A DNA stretch of 64,000 nucleotides from Puccinia triticina (lineage: Eukaryota > Basidiomycota > Pucciniomycetes > Pucciniales > Pucciniaceae). The translations under genes were made by a program, and so were the position numbers. Shown here in pieces: positions 54,790-64,000 of this stretch; position 1 is the first letter of the stretch; each line of letters begins with the position of its first letter. The DNA lies in NCBI RefSeq assembly GCF_026914185.1, contig NC_070561.1, forward strand, positions 4,216,001-4,280,000. Reading direction: 5' to 3'. The notes under the pieces are model-generated. The model saw nothing but the letters and a program-made list of their open reading frames with translations. It was not told the DNA's origin and ran no database searches.

Positions 54790-56215
54790 ATCACCAAGAG
54801 GAGTACACACTCTCTCAATGGCCGGTCAAACCAGTCATTGAGAGGAATACACATCCCCTCAATGACTGGTCAAACCGTCTGCAGTCACCGAGAGGAGTAC
54901 ACACCCTCTTGATGGCCGGTCAAACAAGTCATAGAGAGGAATACACATCCCCTCGAAGAGGGGAACACACCCCCTCCATGGCCGGCTTGGCCGGTGTGGT
55001 AAGACTAAACCACTTGTAAACACATCAAAAATAAGGAAAAATTAATATAATAGTATGTTATAAAGTACAAACAAAACCCTTCTAGTACAAATTAAAATAC
55101 AATCTACAGATCACACAGAATTGTCAGTTAGCACATCACCCAGTACTAGGCTATTTAATTACATATTTAATTACATAGTAGAATCCTAGTTTCACGTACA
55201 AATCACACACATTTACATAGTACAAATTTATTCTAGGACAGAAGGGGACGCTGCTGAAAGATTCCATTATCACATGTTAGAAAATCTACTCTTAGATCAT
55301 GTTTTCACCCCAAAGAGGAACAATCCAAGTGATCACAACTCAAAGTAGTATACTATTTCACAAATATCATGTACAGCTTCCCAATATAGATTAGTATTTC
55401 AACACTACAACTGTACAGCATCCCAAAGTAGTATTCTATTTCACACTTGTAAAATCCACTTTCAGACTAGATTATTTACTATATAAGGAGGTCTTTTCTG
55501 CCCCTTCTTGTTCCCTTTCTTCCCCATGCCAGCATAAATAGTAATATTAAGAAATTACTTCCGCTTCCATCACCCATCTAATAGTAAGATCATAATAGTA
55601 ATAATTATAATATAAATTGAAATCATAAATTGAGAACTTGATAACATAACAAATATAAATTGACCCTTCTAAAAAATCACTTACGTCAAACTATAACACC
55701 TCTCATCCCACGCACAGAGTCCTGGTTCTTAGGGTCTGTAGTAAAAATACTTAAGAATATTTCTTCTGATTTAGCCACACTAAATTCTTAGTGTAAATTT
55801 CTCCCAGAGTTTAATACAGGAAGGCAGCCCTTCAAGCACCTTTAGCCTAAACTTACCTAGTTTTTGCTATTTCCCTTCCAAGCTCAGATCACGCCCTGCG
55901 TAGAAGTTCCACACCGGACATTGAGAGGAATCCTCTCAATGGCCAATCAAATTGGTCATTGAGAGGAATCCAGAGGAATCCTCTTGATGGCAGATCAATA
56001 TTCATCAAGATGACCAGTTTGACCGGTCATTGAGAGGGTGTTTTCTCCTCATGATGACCGGTCAAAATGGTCATTGTGAGGATGTGTATTCTTCTTAATG
56101 ACCGTGGCCGGTCAAACTGGGAATTGTGAGGTTTCTTTTCCTCTAAATGACTGGTTTGATCTGCCATCAAGAGGATTCCTCTTGATGAACAGTTCAATTG
56201 GCCATCAAGAGGATT
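54790..56215. repeat. palindromic minisatellite, family G, left block (split by solo LTR)
   Basis: CAGTCATTGAGAGGAATACA and CCCCTCAATGACTGGTC dyads, interrupted at 54995-55913. Joining across one CCGG restores the repeat. Confidence 0.8.
54995..55913 (+). mobile_element. solo LTR, 919 bp
   Basis: TGTGGTAAGACT...GAAGTTCCACA with flanks CCGG (54991-54994 and 55914-55917). TATATAAGGAGGTC near 55481 is the likely promoter. Related to the solo LTR at 21899 by its ends and the GGCAGCC region. Confidence 0.85.
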
Positions 56216-56368
56216 CCTCATGGTGAAGTGGATGGGTCGCTTTTGATTTGTCTCAAAACCAAAGCCAAACTGCACTCAAATGAATCAAAAAAAACAAAGG
56301 GAAGTTGTGTGAATGGGTAGAAGGGAGGACTGACAAAGCAATGTAGATAGGAAAGGAAAGGAGGATGA

Positions 56369-56660
56369 TTAAGAGTCAGCAACTTTGTTATCAACCTGTT
56401 CAACCAAATCAATGACTTCGGAGACAAAGACATTGAGCAGCCCGGGCACTTCTTGTTTGGCAGTTTCAATGGCCAACTGTAACTTATCAATGGCCGCAAC
56501 AGCAGCAGCATTTCCTTTGATCCTCTCTCAAATCTATCCAGATCACACAAAATATAAGTCAGGACCCTCGCTTGGTTTTTGGAAATAAGAGTACAGAGAA
56601 CTTACGTATTGTATGACAGGAATGAAAACTGTATCAAGAATCTCTCTCTCAATGACCAAT
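56369..56660 (-). pseudogene. captured gene fragment with intact intron
   Basis: Minus strand: ILDTVFIPVIQY, then an 81-bp intron (56605 to 56525, GTAAGT...GAG AG), then RIKGNAAAVAAIDKLQLAIE, TAKQEVPGLLNVFVSEVIDL and the end VEQVDNKVADS with TAA at 56369-56371. The frame is clean. It reads as the C-terminal end of an unknown host protein, helical and small. Its place between array blocks suggests capture by the transposon. Confidence 0.6.
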
Positions 56661-56880
56661 TTGATTGGCCATTGAGAGGATTTCTCTTGATGTCCAGCCA
56701 AGCCGGACATGGAGGGGGTGTGTTCCCCTCTTCAAGGCAATGTGTATTCCTCTTGATGACCGGTTTGACCGGCCATTGAGAGGGTGTGTACTCCTCTCAG
56801 TGACTGAAGCCTGTTTGACCGCTCATTGAGGTGATGTGTATTCCTCTTGATGACCGGTTTGACCGGCCATCCAGAGGTGA
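56640..56880. repeat. palindromic minisatellite, family G, right block
   Basis: TCAATGACCAATTTGATTGG, CCATTGAGAGG and CCTCTTGATGACCGGTTTGA dyads next to the right terminal repeat. Confidence 0.8.
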
Positions 56881-57165
56881 TTTTTGGCTGCCAGGGAGCG
56901 TTGACCTGAGATCTGAATCTGCCAGAGCTCAGCTGACAAAATCCGTGGGTGACCTGTTGGAGGTGACGAAATCCACAGCAGGTGACGACAGTGCCGGGGC
57001 TCGAACTCAGGGCAAAATTTGGATTTTGTCAGCGTGACAAAATCCGGATTTTTTCACCCGTTTGCGGGCAGTGCTAGTTGGTGAAGGCAGCACTCTAGTA
57101 TGTGTCTCAGCATAGCTGAGGCTGTGAGTTTGACTCTCACCAGACACATCTTCATTTTACAGTCT

Positions 57166-58600
57166 CTACAGAACAAGAGCTAGATTGAGCATATCAAATG
57201 TTGAATTCCAGCGGGTGGCATTGTTGATGATTGGTTTTGATTGTTTGAAATTTTTATCCTTGCATAGACCTTGTAAGATGCTAAAGGCTTGATTGGACAC
57301 TTGGATATGTAAAATAACTGTTTGGAGTTTAGTCAAGGAAGTCTCAACAACTTTGAGAACTTCATTTGCCGCAAGGTTGAGGATGTGTGTGAAAAATTGG
57401 GTTTGAGCTTCAGGAGAATTCAAGAGTTTTTTAGTGAGGGCAGTCTCAATAAACTTGTTGTTGTTTGAAGCATTTTCCAAAGTGATGGATATAATTCACC
57501 TCCCTAGATATGAGAGATTGACTTCTTCACTTGATTGAGCATCATCGTCCACAGGAGATCCTGATCAGCTATTTGAATTGTTGTTGGAGGCATTGGATGA
57601 ACCGGATTTGTTGTCAGAAGTATCAGCAATGTGGATTGATTTTTTTTTTGTTTGAAGTTGAGCTGAGTTTGGGATGGAAAAAAAACTCCTCCAAGATCTG
57701 GAGGATTTTGTTGTGGATGTTGGCACCGGTGTGATTTTCTTGGAAGAGTTTGAATCCAATGGTTGCTGAAATTGGATTCTATTCTTTGGAGATGAAATGG
57801 CATGTGAGTGAGATATAAGGGGTTCCGCCAGCTGAGGACCAGATATTGGTTGTGAAAGAGAAGCAATCAGATTCATTTTGCCGGAATCTAAATACTGCAG
57901 GCTTACTATTGGCATAAAGTGCCTTGATTCGCCAAGAAAATGTATGTTTGCTACAGACTGTGATCCCTGGGTCAAGTCCTTGAATAATTTTGAGGAATTT
58001 TGGACTTTTTACTTTTGAGTAAGACAGCTGGCCTTCAATGATCCAGTCAAGAAGATGAGTGTTGAAATTGGACTGCCAAGACTTGAGCATGATATTTTGA
58101 AGAGGTCCTGTGGATTCAGATATTGGCATCAATGACAAGGGCTGGGAAACCAGAGCTTTGAGGAGTTTCAATGCCTTCTTTGGTATTCTTGACAACTTCA
58201 AGGGCAAGTTTCCATTCGCCAGGATGCTTACAAGCAATGTGGTTCACAAAATTTGCCTTTGTTGTCTTGTTTGCCATGCGCGCTTCGCCACATTTATCAA
58301 TCAAGCAGAGATGTTTTCCTTTGGAATCAGGAGGAGCAAAGAATGAGACCGCTGTCTCTGATTGGTTACCACCGGTTGATTTACGTTGCTTTTTATTGAG
58401 AAGAACTTCTGGAAATGATGACGGATTAGATTGGCCTGTGTATTTGGTTTTTGGCGGGGGATCATCTCCATTGGTGGCATCCGTGATTCTAGCTGGAAAA
58501 AAACAGAAATGAGGATCATGATTAGCCAATACCATTTGATCTTCATTTAGTAGAGATTAAAGGAAAAGAAAAACTTACCTCTGGCCACTCAGGAGTCGCA
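57166..58600 (-). pseudogene. hAT transposase, N-terminal half with BED zinc finger
   Basis: A first exon ends at a GTAAGT donor near 58580. After an intron of about 90 bp comes ARITDATNGDDPPPKTKYTG, then the BED-type finger KHLCLIDKCGEARMANKTTK with NHIACKH. Next are LLDWIIEGQLSYSKVKSPKF, SFTTNIWSSAGGTPYISLTC, a TAG where Trp is normal, FQENHTGANIHNKILQILEE in a shifted frame, and LENASNNNKFIETALTKKLL, HILNLAANEVLK, NATRWNSTFDMLNLA. The order (BED, RNase H-like fold with DNASNN and RWNST) is that of hAT transposases. The frameshift around 57780 and several stops disable it. It continues at 54250 beyond the CACTA-like element. Confidence 0.85.
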
Positions 58601-59034
58601 GTCAGAGAACAATTTTGGTTGAGATTTGATGGTTTGATGTTTTGGGTCTTAGTTGGTGGTGGTGGTCAGTACGGTATACTCCTGGCTTGGTGAGTCCCCG
58701 CTTGGACCTGCCTTGCACACTCGCAGCTAATTTGACAGTACAACTGCAGCGCATTTGATGCCCCCTGCGGGACCATGATAGCTGCTGGGCGGTACTTAGG
58801 GGCGGCAGTCCTCCAGGGCCCAAAAGGCCCCAAGTGGCAAATTCAGTAGATATTCAAACTTATTTGAATATTTGAGATGAAATTTGCCAGGCCACTATTC
58901 AACCTGATTTGAAATCAAATACAATTACTCAAATCAATTTGATTCAATGTGCTATGCCTTGTGGACACACCTCACCAGATTCATGGCCCCTTGCAGCCAT
59001 GGCTGGTCCAGAGTCCAGGCATCAATGGCATCTG

Positions 59035-59299
59035 TACCTCTCAATCAATGACCAATCATTACCAGCCATCAAGTCAATAACATATTCACTCCACATGATA
59101 CTCCCACATGCACCCCATTCAATGATCAACCCAGTCATTGAGTGGACAAACAAGTCAGCAAGTGGATACACTCTCCGCTTGATGGCTGGACCGGGTCATT
59201 TAGTGGTGTGTATCTATATGATGACTTGGTTGGATTGTTGAGTGGATAATCACTCCACTCAATTGCCCGGTCACCCATTCATCAAGTGGATGGTGCATA
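59035..59299. repeat. palindromic minisatellite, family H, left part
   Basis: TCATTGAGTGGAC, CCACTCAATGACC dyads. Cut by the element at 59300 and resumed at 60135. Confidence 0.75.
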
Positions 59300-60134
59300 C
59301 AGTGCCCCGCATCTCTTCTTGACTACCCCGCGCCCGCAAATCTTTTTGACCCCCCATAACTTTTTGACCATAAACCCTATAACTCCATACAACACATTTT
59401 TGAGCTCTATGGATCTTGTAGAAAAGGATTTTATATAGCACATCCCTCTGAGATGTCTCCTTCAAAAGTTATCATTTTTTGGGTGGTCAAATTTGGAACA
59501 CTTGCCTATATTATGGGTTTAAATGTATGTAATATGGGTTTATAAAGTATGTTTTATGTATTTAACGGACTTATCATGTATATAAAACACTGTAAACCAT
59601 ATGATTGCGGCATTTGGCAAGTGCAATTGGCTGAGTTCTTGCCGGTGGGAATTGATCTTTGTCGGGATTGCAAAAAAATTGCTCATCAGCCTGTTCACCC
59701 TCATCGGAAATCTCAAGAGGACAGCTTTGATTGGAATTCAATTTTTGCTTTTTGATCGTGCGGCCAACCTTCTTCCTCAGCATTGATTCACATTCGCGGC
59801 GGGCTCTTTGTGCTTCAGAAACTTTGCTAGCAGGCGCCATCGTGAGTTGTTTTTTTTGAAGGTCTCTTGATTTGGCGAAGCCAGGATGCCAGGAGACCTC
59901 ACAACAACCATGATATGTACACTTATGTAATATATTCAAATATGTATTACAATGTATGTATAACACTTATTTCTCAGGCTAAAAGTTGACAGCTGTTGTA
60001 CTGCATCATTTTCCCCCAGAAACATCAGAAATTATCGGAGAAAAGCCCCCGCCCCCAATATTTTTTTTGGATTTTTCCCCCCAAAAATTTGGAACACCCC
60101 TGTAGGGGTAGTTGAGAAGAGGTGCGGGGCACTG
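59300..60134. mobile_element. TA-flanked TIR element, 835 bp (Tc1/mariner or pogo-like)
   Basis: Ends CAGTGCCCCGCATCTCTTCT and an inverse with few differences, flanked by TA (59298-59299, 60135-60136). It is inserted in array H. A minus-strand frame (59840-59574, VSEAQRARRECESMLRKKVG) may be a remnant of a basic protein. Classification is from ends only. Confidence 0.7.
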
Positions 60135-60475
60135 TACTCCACTCAATCACCAGATGCAGTTGGGTCATCAAGTGGACGCCCGCTTCACTGATAGGCTTGG
60201 CCATCAAGTGAAGTGGGTATCCACTCAATGACCAGGTTAATCATCAAGTGGATGTTTATCCACTTGATGATTGGGTGTGTATCCACTCAATGGCCTGACC
60301 CATCCACTCAATGCATTGAGTTGGTTGGGTCATTTAGTTCCACTCAATGGACCAACCCAGTCATCAAGTGGATTATGTATCCAAACAATGACCGGGTGAC
60401 TGGGCCATCAAGTGGGGTGTGTATCCACTCAATGACTGGGTTAGTTCATTGAGTGGTGGGGTATTGGTTAGCCAT
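60135..60475. repeat. palindromic minisatellite, family H, right part
   Basis: GTCATCAAGTGGAT and ATCCACTCAATGACC dyads. A looser continuation is seen at 60840-61100 (GCCATTGAGAGG). Confidence 0.75.
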
Positions 60476-61737
60476 TGGGGTGGATGTAAAATCTATGGAC
60501 GGTGCTGACCAGCCATTGAATGCAATTGATGGCTGGTATGGACTCTGGGACAGACAGGGGGGCATGATGAGATAGGCAAGTTTTGGACTTACCTTTTTGA
60601 CTGCTTGTGTGGGTCCTGAATGGATTGAAACAACAGATGGGATTTTGGGGGATTCAAAGTTGCAGGAAGTTCTGGAGATTTTTGGCTGTGACTTTTTGTT
60701 TCCTGGATTAGCTCCTGAAACAGTGCAGGAGTCAACTTTGAACCACCACCCCCCCAATCAAGAGATATACATCAGTGAGCATCAGGGTCATCCTCTTGGG
60801 CGGAGGTACATAACAGCCATTGAAAGGACTTCTGAATTCCCTTGATGGCCCCTGCAATTGAGAGGATTAAGTATAATGGGTCTGGAAAAAACCCAGTCAT
60901 TTTGAGCATAGAAATAAACTACACTCAAGGGCTGGTCATTACCAGCCATTGAGAGGGGATTTTGTCCTCTTTTTGATGAATGGCTCTGCTAACGTCAAGA
61001 AGGCAGCAATTTTGACTTGATGGCTGTCATGGAATGGGAATTGAATGCAGTTTTCAATCATCCCAAATAGTGGTCTGTGCTGGCCACTATGAGGATTGTG
61101 TATTCAAGTGTAAAATATGACCAGGTTTTTGAAGCATGAGTGATGTTGGGATTTAAACTGAATTTGGGGGATTTAGGGGGGGGGGCAGGATGCAGGATGG
61201 TCAGGTGGGCAGTAAAGTTATGGAAAAAGGGTACAGTATAGCACTGTCTGGAGAGCGCGTCAAAATCTCCCTTGGTGAGTAAAGCTAGTAGAAAATCAAT
61301 GGATAATATTAGGGGTTTTCAAAGTTGACCTGTTTAAACTTGTAACACTGGAGAATCATAAAATTGCAATCTGAAAAAAACATACAACACCCAATCACTC
61401 AAAAAAGAGCAATGATTCTAAAATGGTACATAGAAAATTATCACTCAAAATTTTTATGATTTTATGCTTTTTAAAATTTATGAGTTCAAATTGGAACAGC
61501 CTTTTTAAAGTTCAGCTAAACTATCCACAACTACCCAAGTTTGTAATATTGGTCCTACCAACTCCTAATTATATCCCCCCCATGATTACAAACTTCAGCC
61601 CATCATCCCAAGATTTCCCAAAGCCACTTCCATCTTATTGGTTCCAGGTTTCTTTGTAAAAAAATCTGCTTGCTGTGCATTTGTGCTGGTCCATTGAATT
61701 TTGATTTTATTTTCTCTGAAAAAATCATTGATTAAAT
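60476..61737. other. no recognised gene
   Basis: Short frames only (for example 60597-60845, DGILGDSKLQEVLEIFGCDF) with no known domain. Palindrome debris near 60900-61100. Confidence 0.4.
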
Positions 61738-63082
61738 AGGGGGGTTCCCTTGATGCAGATTTTGAAATCAGTCGTCAAAAACATCACCTGCATCTTTCAC
61801 TTATCCTAAGAAATCTACAAGGTTCCAGTGGGCAGCTCCTAGGCATGGCCATTGGACGGGTAGGCCAGCAAGCCGCCCAAACCTGGCGAGGTTCAGGCCC
61901 GGTTTGGGGTGGCTTTTTGGAGAAATTTGTGAAGTCAGCCCAACCCAACAGCTCCGCAACTGAGGCCAGGCGGGTTTGGGTAGCCCACCGAGCCAACCCC
62001 TGGTCTGCACTGGCAGCCCTCCAGTCAGGGGTCAGACATGGCCTGAGTTTTTGAACCTGTAGCACCCTCTGGCATCCAAAATTTGACTTCAAAGTCTTTT
62101 GGGGCCTGTGGACAGGGCACATTCCAACACCGGGGATATTGGCATTGATATTAGTCCTCAAATTATTTGTTTATTGGTTATTTGGCTGCGACCCGCGGAC
62201 TGCACGTGGGCTAATTGGGCTCAGAGGCCCATGGGTCGCCTCTTTGCAACCCTTGAGCTAAACAAGTTTGGAGCAGGCGGCAATTTGAGGCAGATTGACC
62301 CGGCCTGACCCGCCCAACACGGGCAGCCTGTGGGCAGACCAAATCCGCCCAATTGCTATGTCTACACCACATGTGAAGTTCTTTGAAATGATTTTGGTTG
62401 GCAACAAATATCATTTCAAGGTGTCTGCCTGCAAGGGGGGACTGTTGTCAGACATTTGGCAATTCCACTGGGCATTTCCAGGAACCCTGCTGAAAGGTAA
62501 TCCAATATATCTTTGGATTTCCATCCCCCTTATTAATTGCTTTTGCTTGCAATTTGGAATGGCTATGGGCCTTTGCAGGCTGTGGAAGGCTCAAAAAAGG
62601 AAATCTGCAAGTTAGGTAGAAAAAAGAGGGGCTTGAATATGCAACATATTGCTGATTCACCTTGCTCCTTGCCAACTGCACTAAGCAGGCCACAATGTGA
62701 TAGCCTTGTTTCATGTATATGAGCCTGCTTCTGTGAGGCTTGATCAGTGATATTCAAAAATGTTCTGTGAAAATCCCAGAATGAATTCAAATCAATTTTG
62801 ACTTCATTCCAATTTGGACCCTTTTTTTTGGGTTTGGCTTTAACCCAAATTTCAATTGTAATGGTTCCAGTCCTTTGACCACACCAGAAGCATTCCAATT
62901 GGTTTTTGGTCCTAGTTTTTGGTTTTTTGTACCATCCAGTAAATTTTCTTGATTGGAACTTTAAAACCTCACTTGTGATGTAGCAGCTCCCCTTTGGAAG
63001 AAATTCACCATAAATAAACCTTACTGAAAGGTGCATGAGCAGACAACATCAGCTGTGGATTTTTGCTAATGTGAACCCCCCT
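61738..63082. mobile_element. larger AGGGGGG-TIR element
   Basis: AGGGGGGTTCCC at 61738 and GTGAACCCCCCT ending 63082, flanked by AAT (61735-61737, 63083-63085). The same end and target as the three short MITEs, but only about 12 bp of terminal repeat is shared, so pairing of the two ends is less sure. It contains a nested foldback element. Confidence 0.5.
61840..62364. mobile_element. foldback/MITE with CATRGCMATTGG ends, 525 bp
   Basis: TAGGCATGGCCATTGGACGG at the left and the inverse of TAGACATAGCAATTGGGCGG at the right, with GGGC/GCCC-rich arms. No target duplication found. Confidence 0.55.
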
Positions 63083-63085
63083 AAT

Positions 63086-63770
63086 AAAATTCCCAAATGA
63101 GATATGATTTTTTCTTCTTTGACATATTGTCACCAGCAATAAAAGCAACTGCTTCATTATCACAGTAGATTCATCTTGAGTACATGTTTTATTTTTTCAA
63201 GGAAAATTGAGAGTCCTACAAGTTGTTGAGCACCATCCAAAAAATTGTATTCTGCCACCCACGTCAAAAGAGTCACTAACCATCTGCCGCTTTGCGCCCC
63301 ACGTAATTGAATCACCAAGATGCTTGATTAAGAAACTGATGTTTGAACTTTGCATTGATAAACAATTTGCAGCTTGAAGATAAGGTTGTGGGACTTGAGT
63401 CGGTTTCTTGAGGGCGCAACTCCTGACAGGTCTGCAAAAGCCGCGAGCTTAACTAGGCCTCCGGGCGGGAGCGGGAGCGAGCAGCGGAGTTGTCCACGCC
63501 AGTGGAGGCCTATGCCTTAAGTCGGAATTCCCGCGTGATGAGTTTTTTGATTTCGCCTGAAAGCCCTCTTTTTTGCCTTTCTCCTCCTATAGCCGCTTAC
63601 TTCCTTGTCTTGACTGAATTCCTTTTGCAGGTCATAAAGGCCTGCTTCTTGTCTTTCTTTTGGTGTTATGTAGCTTGTTTTTATGTCACTCTTCACTATT
63701 TTTATAATGATTTTTGAAAAGTATGACTTTTCAGTGTTTGGGGACTTGGTATGACGCACGCGGGTTGCTC
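63086..63770. other. no recognised feature
   Basis: Mixed sequence; frames under 80 codons. Confidence 0.4.
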
Positions 63771-63771
63771 G

Positions 63772-63933
63772 AACCGCACTGGGTGACTTCCCGTGGGATC
63801 TGGCACCCTCCCAGATGCCGCTTTAGACCCGAAAAGTCTAGATTTTTGCAGGGAAATCTAGCTTTTTGGGCTCTAGATTGTTTCTGGGAGACTCCCAGAT
63901 CTTGACGGGAAGTCATCCACTCTTGAGCGTAAA
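63772..63933. mobile_element. MITE with GGATGACTTCCCGTC ends, copy 2
   Basis: GGGTGACTTCCCGTGGGATC at the left and GATCTTGACGGGAAGTCATC at the right. It has the CTGGGAGACTCCCAG palindrome also seen in the 30.9-kb copy. Confidence 0.65.
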
Positions 63934-64000
63934 AAAAGTTCAACCTTAGATTTTAGAAAATCTGTATGAAATCACAAGTTTATGTATTCCTTGTGAGTTT

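Larger units (their letters stand above)
54605..57073. mobile_element. CACTA-like element with captured gene piece and arrays, 2,469 bp
   Basis: Terminal inverted repeats of roughly 190 bp begin CACTGCCCGCAAAC; the target duplication is CTA (54602-54604 and 57074-57076). Just inside each end are palindromic arrays G (54790-54990 plus 55914-56215; 56640-56880). Between them lies a host-like coding piece with an intron. A 919-bp solo LTR splits the left array. No transposase. The element splits the hAT gene, probably in or near an intron. Confidence 0.85.

Noticed and set aside
57101..57149. tRNA-like stem set (TGTGTCT/AGACACA, GTGAG/CTCAC)
   Set aside because: Only about 49 nt with no anticodon arm; could be a shortened tRNA relic, but not enough to call.

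Overview
The window looks like a stretch of a repeat-rich nuclear genome of a rust fungus (Pucciniales). The reasons are short fungal introns (about 60-90 bp), a KDZ transposase of the basidiomycete type, a two-gene Harbinger element whose proteins resemble families I know from Puccinia/Melampsora, LTRs sharing a TATATAAGGAGG core promoter, and almost no intact host genes over 64 kb. The species cannot be fixed from the sequence. Nearly everything recognisable is a mobile element or its debris, and many borders can be set to the base because target-site duplications (TSDs) or uninterrupted copies are present.

1-9.9 kb: an LTR-like fragment, then dyad-symmetric tandem arrays (families A-D). 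A 2.49-kb CACTA-like element (4650-7136, TSD ATT) and a 215-bp hAT-like MITE (7184-7398, TSD CCGTGAGG) sit inside one array.

9.9-19.3 kb: a nest of elements. An outer TIR element (9925-19331) holds a Harbinger element (10063-18022). Its transposase is split by a young LTR retrotransposon (13080-17090), one LTR of which holds a 216-bp MITE (16208-16423).

19.3-33 kb: a hAT-like element carrying array F, a foldback element, a solo LTR inside a relic SRPK-type kinase, a large inverted repeat, two members of an AGGGGGG-TIR MITE family (one inside an RRM-coding relic), and exons of an unknown gene.

33.19-48.21 kb: the centrepiece, a KDZ-type DNA transposon with an 8-bp TSD (GGTTGGAG), terminal inverted repeats of about 560 bp and two divergent multi-exon genes: a nine-exon KDZ transposase (+) and a seven-exon accessory gene of unknown function (-). 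A tyrosine-recombinase-class (DIRS/Ngaro-like) retrotransposon is inserted in its left terminal repeat.

48-64 kb: a 299-bp tandem duplication, a third MITE, a hAT transposase gene cut by three insertions (a hAT-like MITE with a tRNA-like segment, a foldback repeat, and a CACTA-like element holding a captured gene fragment and a solo LTR), array H interrupted by a TA-flanked element, and more TIR elements.

Two themes run through the window. Palindromic arrays built on a core close to GGTCATYRAGRGG occur inside or around unrelated TIR elements, as if they were subterminal binding cassettes. Most in-frame stops in the transposon genes are TGA and are explained by CpG-to-TpG change at CGA codons, and two Harbinger catalytic acids appear lost by the same change.
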